A stretch of 64,000 nucleotides of DNA from Petrosia ficiformis (taxonomy: Eukaryota; Porifera; Demospongiae; Haplosclerida; Petrosiidae): the NCBI GenBank assembly GCA_947044365.1, contig OX345636.1, positions 58,197,746 through 58,261,745 of the forward strand. The letters run 5' to 3'. The notes under the pieces were generated by a model. That model worked only from the letters and a program-made list of their open reading frames with translations. It was not told where the DNA came from and made no database searches. The translations under genes and the position numbers were made by a program. Positions 34,401-46,814 of this stretch are shown one piece after another. Every line of letters starts with the position of its first letter. Position 1 is the first letter of the stretch.

Positions 34401-37400
34401 TGATGCCAAGTGGTTTTCTACAATAGACTTAGCTAGTGGATACTGGCAGGTGGAAGTCAGTCCAGAAGATCAAGAAAAAACGGCCTTCACTACTCCTCAT
34501 GGGCTTTATCAGTTTAAAGTTATGCCATTTGGGCTATGTAATGCTCCCAGCACCTTCCAACGGCTGATGGAGTTGGTTTTAGCTGGTCTACGATGGGATA
34601 CGTGTTTAGCATACCTAGATGATATCATTGTATTTGGTCGTACATTTCCAGAACATCTTGAACGACTTTATGAAGTGTTTAGCCGACTTCAGCAAGCTAA
34701 CCTTAAGATCAATTGCCAGAAGTGTCAATTTTTCAGAAAGAGTGTTACATTTCTGGGACATAAAGTCTCCCACGAGGGAATTAGCACTGACCCTGAAAAG
34801 ACCAATTCTATCCGGAATTGGTCAATTCCAACAGATACCCATGAACTTAAAAGCTTTCTTGGGCTGGCTTCGTATTACAGGCGTTTTATACCAAATTTTG
34901 CTGAAATTACTGCGCCCATGGCTCAGTTAACTCAGAAGAAGGAAATTGTATGGACAGAAGAATGCATCCGGTCATTTGAAACTATCAAAAAGAAATTAAC
35001 GAATGCCCCTGTCTTAGGATTCCCCAGTCAGTCTGAAAAATTCTACCTAGATACCGACGCCAGTAATAATTCAATAGGTGCTGTACTATCACATCCAGAA
35101 TGGCCAGGAGAAGGTGATTGCATATGGCAGTCGTACTCTAACAAAAGCAGAGAAAAATTATTCAGTAACAAGAAAAGAGTTGCTAGCACTAGTGTATTTT
35201 ATGCAACATTTTCGTTATTATTTACTAGGAAGACCATTTGTGGCTCGTACAGACCATGCTGCCCTACAATGGATACAAGGGTTTAAACATCCAGAGGGAC
35301 AACTAGCAAGATGGCTCGAACAGCTACAAGAATTCGAGTTCAAATGCGAATACCGTCCAGGGAAGACTCACCAAAATGCTGATGCTATGTCCAGATGTCC
35401 AGTCAACCAACAGGAAAGAGGAAGCTATCAAACAGCAAACCTACAAATCATATCATCAGTCTCTCCCATCCCTTGCTACAATCCCCCTGAGATCAGAGAT
35501 GCACAGTATGCTGATCCAACATTAAGACAAGTTTTTGATTGGTTTATGTCAGGAGCAAGACCCGCAACCCCTGAGGGTCTCCCAGCACCAGTTCAAAGTC
35601 TCTGGGCAGAATGGAAGCAACTAGAGATGGATCCTAATACTGGTATCCTCTATCGCAAGTGGGAGTCGGACAACCGCGGCTTGCCCTCTCTACAGTTGAT
35701 AGTACCACAACAGTGGACAGCTAAGATCATTCAGTCCTTACATAATGGTTGTGGTGGGGGACATTTGGGATTCTCCAGGACTTTATCAAAACTACAGGAA
35801 AGGTTTCATTGGTTTAAGATGAAGGATGATGTGGATAGATGGTGTAAGGAATGCCATTTATGTGCTAGTGGGAAATCACCTCCAAAACACAGGAGAGCAC
35901 CATTGAAGACTAGCAAAGTTGGAAATCCGATGGAGAGAATTGCATTAGATATACTGGGGCCTCTACCAATCACTAGAGCGGGAAACAAGTATATCTTGGT
36001 AATAAGTGACTATTTCACTCGCTGGTCAGAAGCCTATGCTATACCAAACCAAGAAGCACCCACAGTAGCCAATAAACTGGTCAATGAATGGATCTGTCGC
36101 TATGGAGCTCCCAATTCGATCCATACAGATCAAGGGAGGAACTTTGAATCACACCTCTTTTCAGAAATATGTGATCTATTGGACATAAAGAAAACACGAA
36201 CATCACCTTACCATCCCCAGTCAGATGGCCTAGTAGAAAGAATGAACAGGACAATCTTAATGATGCTAACTGTTGTATTGGAAAAGCATGAAGATTGGGA
36301 AATGTGTCTACCAACAGTCATGCTAGCATATCGAGCTAGTGTTCATGAAACTACTGGCTTCACTCCATTCAAACTCATGTTTAGCAGAGAGATCCGGCTC
36401 CCAGTGGATGTTATGTTTGGAAGACCCCCAGATCACCCTGTTGGACATTCCCATTATGTCAATAAACTACGAGAAGGGATGGAAAGAATTTTTAGTCAAG
36501 TCCGTGAAAAGACGAAAGTAGCCCAAAAGCGTCAAAAGGATCACTATGATTCTCGCGTATTTGGAGGAAGGTACAAGATTGGAGACAAAGTATGGCTATA
36601 TTTACCTGTTACTTGTAAGGGTCAATCTCGTAAGTTCCTTCGTCCCTGGAAAGGACCATATACAATTTTAGATGTTTTGTCTGATGTGACATAAAGAATT
36701 CAATTAGATGAGCTAAAGGAAGGACAAAAGAAACGCCAGTCAGTTGTCCACTTTAATAGATTAAAACCATGTTACTCAAGAAGTTCTACAAAGTCAATCG
36801 AGCACAACTCTGATGGAGGACATTACAGTGATCCAGATGACACTGATGAGGAAGTACTGGTTCCAATCCCAGCTAGTACTGATAATGACACAAGTGCATT
36901 GACTGATCAAGTGAGAAACACAAACACTCGCGGTGGTCAATACTGGAGTGGGCGCCTCAGAAGTAATGTACGACAACCCGATCGATTGACATTCTGAAAA
37001 CAGTAAAGACTTTTGGAAGAGGGCAGTGTAACAATGGACATTGTTAGTATTATAAGTGTTACATGATTATAGTTGTTCTTTTTGTAATCCTATATAATGT
37101 TGTCTGTCTAATTGTCTCATCCTGTCTGTCTATATAAACCCTTGCAAATTATTATTAAAGAGAGTTAATATCTCCAATTCAATCAAGTCTTGTTACATTA
37201 ACTATAACTATAACTAAAACCCCTTTTAGTAAGGCATTTTGACTTTTGGTTAACTAAACTATAACTAAATTACAGGTCTATTGAAATAACTATAACTAAC
37301 TGAAAGAAAAAATGGTCAATAATGCACACTTTTAGTTAGTTAACTAAAACTAAAACCCTTTTAGTAAGCCTAAAATTGTTTTAGTTTATTAACTATAACC

Positions 37401-37548
37401 ATAACTAAAACTGTGATAAACTAAACATACTATAACTATAACTAAAAGTGGTCATTATTGTCAAACTAAAACAACACTAGAATGTACTTACTCTTGACAT
37501 GGGGTACCTTGGTGTAGCATGACGTTCAGTAGGCTTCGGGCAGCACAT
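31402..37548 (-). CDS. Gene E: 212-aa hypothetical, possibly transposon-associated
   Basis: Minus-strand exons: 37492-37548 (ATG), 32801-32873, 32655-32729, 32491-32600 and 31402-31725 (TAA). Donors are GTAAGT, GTGGGT, GTAAGA and GTTAGC. Phases are 0, 1, 1 and 0, and 639 nt give 212 codons plus stop. The N-terminal part is short and Pro-containing; the middle is charged and helical (DDNFEGWKNLP, RFYRSKCEEES). The C-terminus ends with PLPWRSSKVDAMFNRLDE, then NIPVNSLLPKWAV. I recall PWRS..V...F..LD...P.WAV as a C-terminal signature of uncharacterised ORFs common in sponge and cnidarian transposon families, so gene E may be such an ORF or a domesticated one. Intron 1 holds two MITEs and a Ty3 element; the last intron holds a third MITE. 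The remote first exon is less certain than the other four. Confidence 0.55.
31778..32322. mobile_element. hAT-type MITE in the last intron of gene E
   Basis: The ends TAGCGCTGAAACAAATA and the reverse complement of CATTGTTTCAGCCCTA are inverted repeats like those of 21885-22283. The flanking 8-mers match only partly (GTGTTGTT and GTGTGCTG), so the insertion is old or the ends are off by a base. Confidence 0.7.
32941..33247. mobile_element. hAT-type MITE, 307 bp, perfect 8-bp target duplication
   Basis: The ends TAGTGATGCACCGATAATCG and the reverse complement of ATATCGGTGCACCACTA are inverted repeats. ATTTCAAT is duplicated at 32933-32940 and 33248-33255. Interior carries repeated TATCGG motifs. 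It lies in intron 1 of gene E. Confidence 0.92.
33426..33596 (+). repeat. 5' LTR
   Basis: 171 bp, TG...CA ends. A TATA-like CTATATAAACCC lies at about 33529-33540 and ATTAAAGA at about 33553, a plausible promoter and polyadenylation layout. Confidence 0.93.
33614..33832 (+). pseudogene. gag remnant
   Basis: The frame starts with ATG directly after the primer-binding-like site and encodes about 72 residues typical of the N-terminus of Ty3-type gag (SDFSLWVKRFESYAKAV). It is cut off at 33822, where an inverted copy of the polypurine/LTR junction begins. The remaining capsid, nucleocapsid and protease parts are absent, so no particle protein can be made. Confidence 0.8.
33822..33885 (-). repeat. 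Inverted copy of the polypurine tract plus LTR start
   Basis: 64 bp that are the exact reverse complement of 37014-37077 (13 bp of polypurine side plus the first 51 bp of the LTR), placed between the truncated gag and pol. Confidence 0.9.
33865..36997 (+). pseudogene. Ty3/gypsy pol: RT, RNase H, integrase (one frameshift, one nonsense)
   Basis: Frame 1 (to about 35095) carries reverse transcriptase with FCIDYRKLN, DLASGYWQV and the YLDD catalytic box at 34612-34623, followed by the start of RNase H (YLDTDASN). A one-base shift near 35085-35100 moves RNase H to the next frame (RTDHAALQW, CEYRPG). Integrase follows in that frame: an HHCC zinc motif (H..GGGHLG, then CKECHLC), and a DDE core with LDILGP, HTDQGRNF and an E in GLVERMNR. 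A TAA at 36692-36694 interrupts just before the C-terminal domain; the same frame then stays open to TGA at 36995-36997. There is no protease upstream. These defects make it non-autonomous. Confidence 0.92.
37027..37197 (+). repeat. 3' LTR
   Basis: 171 bp, no difference seen by eye from the 5' LTR. Confidence 0.93.
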
Positions 37549-37564
37549 GTGCGATTGGAAAAAG

Positions 37565-37729
37565 ATGGCGAGAAGAAGACTGAATGTTAAAGACTTTCTG
37601 GAAGGGTTTGATGACAGTAACTCGGACCAAGACCTAGATGACGTTGAGCCTATTTCCTCAAATTCCCCTGATTTGTCAGATGCTGAATCTGATATAAAAT
37701 GTCAGACTGAGAAATTAAATCTACCATGA
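37565..37729 (+). CDS. Possible N-terminal fragment, acidic 54-aa ORF
   Basis: The frame starts ATGGCGAGAAGAAGA (MARRRLNVKDFLEGFDDSNS) and ends with TGA after an acidic Ser/Asp stretch (SSNSPDLSDAESD). An in-frame ATG lies upstream at 37547. A short basic start followed by acidic low-complexity sequence resembles the N-termini of piggyBac-type transposases, but nothing catalytic follows. The 37547 ATG overlaps the proposed start codon of gene E on the other strand, so at most one of these starts is likely to be used. It is possibly a transposase relic. Confidence 0.3.
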   Translation: MARRRLNVKDFLEGFDDSNSDQDLDDVEPISSNSPDLSDAESDIKCQTEKLNLP

Positions 37730-37880
37730 TGATGACCCCGAAGTGCTTACTTTGGTAATCATGTGATATTACGTCATGGACAGGCTTGAGGTTTCGCCAG
37801 TTTGCGCATCAGATCTAGTCTGGCGCGGCCACGCCCTTCGGTTGGAGGAGAAAACAATGCTTACTTTCTATATTAGTTTG

Positions 37881-38650
37881 ATCACAGTAATTTGCTGTAG
37901 GCCTGTGGCAATATTTGGACAAGTTTTTTTGTGGTCTAAACAGGTTTGGATTTGTTCTAAATCTTTGAACCTTGTGCCGGGCTGCTATTGTATATATAAT
38001 AATTATTTATTTATAATTAATGTGTTAGTTTGATGTAAGATTATCACAGTAATTTGCTGTAGGCCTATGGCAATGTTTGGACAAGTTTTTTGTGGTCTAA
38101 ACGGGTTTGGATTTGTTCTAAATCTTTGAACCTTGTGCCGGGCTGCTATTGTATATATAATAATTATTTATTTATAATTAATGTGTTAGTTTGATGTAAG
38201 ATTATCACAGTAATTTGCTGTAGGCCTATGGCAATGTTTGGACAAGTTTTTTGTGGTCTAAACGGGTTTGGATTTGTTCTAAATCTTTGAACCCTGTGCC
38301 GGGCTGCTATTGTATATATAATAATTATTTATTTATATATGTATTAGATTATCACAGTAATTTGCTGTAGGCCTATGGCAATGTTTTGACAATTTTTTTT
38401 GTGGTCTAAACGGGTTTGGATTTGTTCTAAATCTTTGAACCCTGTGCTGGACTGCTATTGTAACATGTGAATATAATTATAATTGTTAATTATTTATGTA
38501 ATAATTATGTATTAGTTTGATGTAAGATTATCACAATAATTTGCTGTGGGCCTATGGCAATATTTGGACAAGTGTTTTGTGGTCTAAAGCAGTTTGGATT
38601 TCTACAATGTAAATCTTTGAATTGTGTGCCAGAAAGCTATTGTTACACAT
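37881..38650 (+). repeat. Tandem repeat, about 160 bp x 5
   Basis: ATCACAGTAATTTGCTGTAG recurs at 37881, 38043, 38204, 38351 and 38530. Each unit also carries GGATTTGTTCTAAATCTTTG. The last unit is the most diverged. Confidence 0.93.
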
Positions 38651-39380
38651 GACATATATGCTGTTACATAGTTTGCCTGACATACAGATTAAAATAATTA
38701 TTGTTGTATATATGGTAGTGGACAATTGGTATTTCTTCTTGGTATCCTGTGTTGGACTGGCATTACATGTATGTAAATGCTGTTACTTGTGTAGATATGA
38801 ACAGATGATTAGTATTAAGGGTGGACAAGACAGATTTTTAAGCCATGAGTATTACCATATATATAATTTTGAAAGTTTGAATTTTTCAAGCATAATATTA
38901 TTAATTACTTAAATTACACTTTGACTATCTATTGATGTACAATGTTTGATATTAATTTCTTAGTATTGAGTATATAGTCTCGCCTTGATATAGCATGAGT
39001 CAACTACAGAACATTTCACTAGTTCTGTTGTTGCAGAGTATTCCACTAGCTGTGCTGCAGTACATATGATGTGTACTGTAAGGGTTTCTGTCCTTCAGCT
39101 GTCCTGTGAAAATTTAATATCAGGAAATTTAACTTTTCTTCCTGTGCATGTGTCAACAAATTGGTATCTGCAAAGATTACGCGGTAACACACAGACAGAC
39201 AGACAGATAACCCTCCGCCTACGCGCCCGGGTTAATTATTAATAATAATAATATTTGTTTTCCTAATTAAAAATTTAACAATATTCATAACATTCTCACG
39301 GATATCATGTGATATCTTAGCAAGCACTTTACAGACCACAAGGTGTGGCTCTTGAGTTTCTGTCCTTTGAGCTGTCTCTA
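38651..39380. other. Spacer upstream of gene A
   Basis: No gene seen. A stretch at about 39190-39235 (CCTCCGCCTACGCGCCCGGG) is the near reverse complement of 59443-59470, so both are ends of one dispersed element. The sequence just before 39381 is presumably the gene A promoter and 5' UTR; no clear motif was found. Confidence 0.45.
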
Positions 39381-41531
39381 ATGGCTACTAGTAAGTGAAT
39401 TATATATCTCTGCATTTCTTGTTATAAACACTTGATACATTAGATAAAATGAGTTACTAATATCTCTTGAAAATAATTATTATGATAATAATATTATTTT
39501 AATATGTAATTATTAATAAACAAGTTACTGGTTTGTGTATTAATAATATTTTATAACATGTATTTGTTAAATATGTGTTTTACTTGTCATGTTATTTTAA
39601 TCATGTATTGATTGTTTATTATCAGGTGAATATCAGTTGGGATGGAGGAGAGACCACTCCACTGTAGTCATTAATAATACTTTATATTGCTGGGGAGGAG
39701 ACCAGCAGGACCTTCCTACAGTACACAACAATGAAGAGAAGAGGAAGATTACATCTTCTGTTGATTTATTCCATTTACCAACTTTCACATGGGAGAGGAG
39801 GTCTACTACAGGTACTCCACCTGTAGGAGTGATGGATTATGCTTGTACCTGCATAGACAATAAAATCTTCTACTATGGAGGACATTGCACATATGATCAC
39901 CAATGCTATCATAATAACTTGCACGAACTCAACTCTCTCAATAACAACTGGAAAGAGATTATTAACAGTACTCCTGATAATGTACCAATGAAAAAGACCG
40001 GATGTGGAATGATATCATTGCAAATCAATGGAAAATATCATTTATTAATTTTTGGAGGAGAGGGAAAAGGACTAGTCACTATACACTCCCATTCACAGTA
40101 TATTCCTCATCCTGACATGCCCAGTAACTGCATCACAAATGAAGTACACATGATGTGTGTTACTACATCACCAGGTATTACATGACTCACATGTATTACA
40201 TCATAATGTAATCATGTATTTTCTTCAGGTGAATGGATAGTACCTATCATAACAGGTACTCGTCCACCACCATGTTTTGGATTTACTATACATACACTTC
40301 ATAATAATAGAGGTGTAATGTTTGGAGGGACTACTTTTGATGAGACTGGTTTCGATGATGTTGATGATCTATATATATTTAGCTGTACACACAATACCAT
40401 AGTGAGTTAATTATTGTTAAGTGTTTACTATTAATAACCATACTGTTTCATTATTAATATAATATTAGATATCTTGCTTATAAAATATATAATTATATTA
40501 ACAGTTGGATATTATGATTGAGATCAGACTCTTCCAGTCTAGACACATAATTCAGAAAGAAAAGGGACTGGTTTCACTCACTGAATATTATATTGTATTG
40601 TAAAGATAATTTAATATTGATAGTTAATTAAGGAAGTGTTTTGTTTATTACACAGTGTAATGAAATTTGATATACTGAACAGATTATATTCAATAATATG
40701 AGTCTTCAGTTGAAAGCAGTATAATGTTTATAACATGAATATATGTATATATACTCAACCAGACATGTAATTCATAACAAGTAATATTAATGATTTATAC
40801 CTTTTCCTCTACTCCTGTTTCATCTAATATACAGTAATCCTCCATCATATCTAATAATTGTAATTGTTAGAACAGATTCCACATTTTTACGTAGTTGTAT
40901 TTGTTTCATTGCAGAACACCTTAGTGCGATGCAACTAATCCGGGAGTGTAGTAAAATCTCGACCTTAGTTTGTAGATATATATATATATATATGTGTGTG
41001 GTTCTGTCACGCTTAGTAATGCAATAATTAAACGTTCGACCACAGGCACGCTAATGTAGTGACGAGTGAGAAATGTAAGAGTGACAGACCTACAGCATGC
41101 CTTCATCGCTTCAACGCCTAGCTACACTGAGAAAAACAAAGCAAAGAGCGGGAGCTACAGAAGAGGCCAAGACAGAGGAGAAATTAACAGGTAGAGAACA
41201 GAAACAACGAGATGTAGATGAGAGTGAATGAGAGGCAAGACAATCCATATATGTTAGCATCATTGCAATGATAACAAGTCACTAAAATTTCTCTTCTATC
41301 CTGCCATTATAAATGTCAAAGACTAATATATCTGTGTGACCTAAATCACACCTTTCTGGATAATTGACCACACCTACACTTTTGTGCGAGCAAGGCAGTC
41401 CTGCACTTACTGCACATACGTATTCCTAGTTATCTATTATTATGCCCGTAGGACCAATTGCTTTCCCATGGGTTTGATGTATGTTTGTATATATATATAT
41501 ATATATAATATATATATATATATGTATATAT

Positions 41532-41588
<57 letters not shown>

Positions 41589-44500
41589 GCTATATAATAT
41601 TATACTATTTTTTTGAACATAATATTATATTATATAGCTATATATATATAATTATATATATATATATATATATAGCTATATAATATAATATTATGTTTTT
41701 GGCCACTTACGCAATTATGCGTTGTATACATAGTTAAGGAGTTACATCATTCCAGGGGGCTCGGTCAATTAATTGCCGTGGAGCGTAAAAGAATGCACTC
41801 TACAGACCAGCAGAAAGAAGGTTATGTAGAAACTGGAACTAATAGCTAGCTATTCCACCTGAAATATATTCCTAGAGTTCAACAAAAGTTAAACATAGTA
41901 AATAATCAAAATAGTAACTATAATAGGCTGATGTATTTCAGCCATGAATACTGAATGATAGACACCACAAAGCAGCCATGCATAGGGATACTTTTTTCTC
42001 AAATGTTTTTATCACATTTTGTCTCTTGTATTATTCTTCAGTTGTATTCTCTATAGTTCTAATCCTTTGGTTTCATTTTATTATCATGACAAGACAAGTT
42101 ATAGTTATTATCATGTCTGAATATAACCATATATATCATAGTCATACATTTCTCATTGATGTGGAAATTTTTGTGTTTTGATAAAGAACCACAAATATTT
42201 GATAATGTGTAATTTTAATAACATTATGAATAATAACATGTATGAGTACATTTTGTTAGTGAATAGTAAGAACTAATTCACTTGTAACCCTCACCCCTTA
42301 TTAATGAAATAATCTACTTGATCTAATTAGTGATTGTTTTATTATAGTTATTTATTATTTGTATTGATATTAACACATTGATGTATATTTGTATTACTAA
42401 TACTATAGGATTTTCATAAAGTAGTCAAATCTACAGTGAACTGGCCTCAGAAGAGGACTGAACATGCCAGTACTGTCATTAATACCATATCAAATAAAGT
42501 AGTGACTTCTCATTTAATCATATCGGGTGGATGGGATGATGATCTTCAAACACTAAACGACTTTTGGATAATTCAGTTATCCAGTTTCATGTGTTATAAG
42601 GTAATGTACATCACATGACACATGTAATATATTGTTATCTTATATATTAATTTATATTAGTATCAGTTTCGTTATCAAATATTAATATTTAAAATACTTG
42701 TATATCACAAATATGAGTTAAAAGTGTTATCATTACATTTCTAATAAATGAGACATACTCCTTTCTTGTACTAATATATAATAATGTGTTCCTCATTTAT
42801 AACATGTAATCATATTGTTTATAAAAAAAAATTATGTTAATATATTCATCTCTTTAGATTAATCTACCTGAATCTGTTGTGAAAAGATTTGACCACTCCA
42901 TGGCAACATATGAAATATCCAATGGACATGTGTGGATTATTGTGACTGGAGGGAACAGAAATTTTCATTCATCTCGGGGTAGTATTCTAATAACTGGTTC
43001 AGATGTTACATTTGTTATTGAATTAGGTATGATAATTAATATACATATCATGTGATATATTAGTGATCATTATCATGTTTACTGGAATCACTAGTGATGT
43101 GTATAGTTGATATACAGGAATATTGAACTATATGATAATCTAGTTTCGGTGTATACAAGATAATAATATAATCAATCAGGGCTGGGTTGAAGGTGAAATG
43201 TTGACCTTCAAATGTTCGTTGTCAAAACATTCGAAGCATTCGTACCTTCGCGCAATAATTAATTTTGTTTATCACTCAGCCATAAATTCCCTTTATATTG
43301 TTTACATAGTTCAAACCATAAAACCACAATATGTGCTACCACAAAATAAAATTTTAAAGAAAACTGAAGTTGAAACGGTGGCATCCACTATAATACAAAA
43401 TAGTAAAGGTTCAAGATGAAGAACTAAATTACAGATTTCAAATTCTTGTTCAGAAACATTAAAGCATCCACACTACTTCGCTTTAGGCAGGAACGAAGTT
43501 TTGTTACAGTGAGACCTGCAGTAGCGAAATTCCTCTCAGACTGTGCCGAGGTAGCTGGTATTGCAAGTACTTCCCTTGCTACTTTGGCAACACGGGGATA
43601 CCATTGTGTATTGTTCTTCCACCATTCAAGTGTGTTTGCTTTCCTACACACTACCTTTTCAACCAAAAACTGACCTAATTCCTCAAGAGGGACGAGGTAC
43701 TAATCTGTTCTACTCCAAGTAGGAGATCAAATGCAGTTTGATGTTTCTTTGATGGTAGAACAACTTCAAAATCTTCGGGTGATTTGGGTGTGGAAAAGGA
43801 ATCCATTCTCTCGACAATAATACTCTTGACTGTTTCAGTCTGATGCTCTTCTACATATTTTGGTAATTTTAACCGGGGATCCAGCATTGAAGCTACAACC
43901 ATACATGATGACATATCCAAACTATCAAGTCCCCTTCTTCGCTTAATTTCACTAGTTACATCATGTTTAAAGTGCACAACATTCATACAATCTTCACTAG
44001 ATTCCTTCATACTTTCTACCAAGCCATGCATAATTGGGAGAGTGCTGGAAATAGTGGTATTTTCTTCACAACACATGTAGGGGGTAGCAACATCAAAAGA
44101 CCTGAGAGCTTTTACTAGTTCTTCACCGAGCACCCACTGTTCACTTTTTAGATCAAAGTACCTGTCACTTCTTTTAGTTACTTTCTTGTCAGAGAGTACA
44201 GCGGACACAGTCCATCTCATTTCAATCAGGCGCTCCAACAGATGAAATGTAAAGTTCCAATGAGTTGCACAATGCTGAATAAGCATTTTCTGGAATATTT
44301 CCATTTGGACTTACCTCTTCTTTAAGTGTTCAGTTGCCACCACACTATGTCTAAAGCGGCCAACTAGCTTACTGGCAGCTCCAATCAACCTTTCTATAGC
44401 AACTCGGGAAAGGCCAACTTTAAGGCATAGTTGAAAGCAATGGGCACTTTCCCAACATTTCTCATCATGCAGGATTCGAAGACACAGCTCCATATTTGCA

Positions 44501-46757
44501 TCCTGGTCATGTACTGTCGCAGACACCTTGTCCTCAATTCCAAAGTCTCTAACAATTTTGACAATATTATCTGAAATAGCTTGCCCTGTATGGCTTTCTG
44601 GGAAGGCTTTCGTGACCAATACATAAAAACATACCTCCCAGTTAGGAGAGATATAGTAGGCAGAGACAGTAATGTATGCCTCTGTGCTGAGCTGGTCCAT
44701 ATGTCAATTGTGAGCGCAACTGACACATCTTCCTTACTTAGTTTCTCTCGGAGTTGTTTTATACGGAGGTCATGTTTGTACTGAATAATATCTCTAACAT
44801 GTTTTCTACTTAGTAATGTATAACCGGGCTCAAGAAAAGAAAGAAGCGCTTTGAATTCTTTGCATTCGACCATACGTATTAGTCTCATATCCATTGCTAT
44901 CATGTTTATCACTCATTCTGTGATCTCTCTTGAGCGGCTCTGGGAACATTGATGGGGCTTTAAAACACTGTCAAACGAAGTCTGCTTCACTTTAGAACTT
45001 TCACACATCTTCTTCACTTTATATTTGAGGGGATGGATTTTCACCAGGTGTTCTCGTAAGTTTGAGGGTCCTCCATGGTAAGCTAGTTTTCTTAAACACA
45101 GTATACACTTAGCTTTCTTTTCTTCCTTAAGCTTCTTAAAAAACTTCCAAATATCTGAGGTTTGAGCAAAGTCAGTCATTTTTCCAGATCTTTACAAACC
45201 ACAAAGCGCATTAATTAAGTGGGTGTGGTGTGAAGGTTAGAAGCAGAATTATTGCATTCAAAGGTGCTACAACGAACGAATATTACAAACGTTCAAACAT
45301 TCATCCCAGCCCTGAATATAATAGTTGTATATTCACTGATAATTTTTAGTTCTTATCTATTCTGAGATATTCAAGTTTTCTATGAATCATAAAAAAACCT
45401 AAGAGAACCTTTGAAGTGAATCCATTTTCTATTGTTTCTGTTTCATGAGACACACTGGTACTAGTTAATTACATTCCTGAGAAACAGTATAACAACCAAC
45501 AACTACAAGAATGATACATACACTTCATAATAATAGAGGTGTAATGTTTGGAGGGACTACTTTTGATGAGACTGGTTTCGATGATGTTGATGATCTATAT
45601 ATATTTAGCTGTACACACAATACCATAGTGAGTTAATTATTGTTAAGTGTTTACTATTAATAACCATACTGTTTCATTATTAATATAATATTAGATATCT
45701 TGCTTATAAAATATATAATTATATTAACAGTTGGATATTATGATTGAGATCAGACTCTTCCAGTCTAGACACATAATTCAGAAAGAAAAGGGACTGGTTT
45801 CACTCACTGAATATTATATTGTATTGTAAAGATAATTTAATATTGATAGTTAATTAAGGAAGTGTTTTGTTTATTACACAGTGTAATGAAATTTGATATA
45901 CTGAACAGATTATATTCAATAATATGAGTCTTCAGTTGAAAGCAGTATAATGTTTATAACATGAATATATGTATATATACTCAACCAGACATGTAATTCA
46001 TAACAAGTAATATTAATGATTTATACCTTTTCCTCTACTCCTGTTTCATCTAATATACAGTAATCCTCCATCATATCTAATAATTGTAATTGTTAGAACA
46101 GATTCCACATTTTTACGTAGTTGTATTTGTTTCATTGCAGAACACCTTAGTGCGATGCAACTAATCCGGGAGTGTAGTAAAATCTCGACCTTAGTTTGTA
46201 GATATATATATATATATATGTGTGTGGTTCTGTCACGCTTAGTAATGCAATAATTAAACGTTCGACCACAGGCACGCTAATGTAGTGACGAGTGAGAAAT
46301 GTAAGAGTGACAGACCTACAGCATGCCTTCATCGCTTCAACGCCTAGCTACACTGAGAAAAACAAAGCAAAGAGCGGGAGCTACAGAAGAGGCCAAGACA
46401 GAGGAGAAATTAACAGGTAGAGAACAGAAACAACGAGATGTAGATGAGAGTGAATGAGAGGCAAGACAATCCATATATGTTAGCATCATTGCAATGATAA
46501 CAAGTCACTAAAATTTCTCTTCTATCCTGCCATTATAAATGTCAAAGACTAATATATCTGTGTGACCTAAATCACACCTTTCTGGATAATTGACCACACC
46601 TACACTTTTGTGCGAGCAAGGCAGTCCTGCACTTACTGCACATACGTATTCCTAGTTATCTATTATTATGCCCGTAGGACCAATTGCTTTCCCATGGGTT
46701 TGATGTATGTTTGTATATATATATATATATATAATATATATATATATATGTATATAT

Positions 46758-46814
<57 letters not shown>

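Larger units (their letters stand above)
33426..37197 (+). mobile_element. Ty3/gypsy LTR retrotransposon, internally deleted
   Basis: Two 171-bp LTRs that appear identical (33426-33596, 37027-37197) start TGTAACAATGG and end CTTGTTACA. TTAAC is duplicated at 33421-33425 and 37198-37202. A primer-binding-like TGGTGGCAGAGGTGGG follows the 5' LTR (33598-33613), and a purine run GGAAGAGGGCAG precedes the 3' LTR. Domain order RT, RNase H, integrase is Ty3/gypsy-like. Most of gag and all of protease are missing, replaced by a short inverted LTR piece. LTR identity implies a recent insertion, yet the coding region is already defective, so it probably moved in trans. Confidence 0.95.
33407..37479. 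mobile_element. hAT-type MITE split by a Ty3/gypsy insertion
   Basis: The left end TAGTGTTGTTTTAGTT (33407) and the right end, whose reverse complement is TAGTGTTGTTTTAGTTTG (ending 37479), are matching termini. GAATGTAC is duplicated at 33399-33406 and 37480-37487. Without the retrotransposon the MITE is about 300 bp of TTAACTATAACTAAAA repeats. It lies in intron 1 of gene E, immediately beside the GTAAGT donor: the target duplication overlaps donor positions +4 and beyond. Confidence 0.88.
40291..45516 (+). repeat. 5226-bp tandem duplication, copy 1
   Basis: The unit starts inside a Kelch exon and spans the rest of that exon, two Kelch exons, a complete hAT element and part of the next intron. 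Copy 2 follows directly. ATA is shared at the left edge, the internal junction and the right edge, a 3-bp microhomology. Confidence 0.97.

Noticed and set aside
40505..40603. A possible extra or terminal exon after CAG (LDIMIEIRLFQ...) ending in TAA, duplicated at 45731-45829
   Set aside because: Skipping it joins 40401 to 42409 in phase 0 and continues the Kelch pattern; nothing else supports a terminal exon there.
41489..41695. Replication origin or scaffold attachment region in TA-rich DNA
   Set aside because: TA-rich sequence is common in this genome and nothing specific supports either role.
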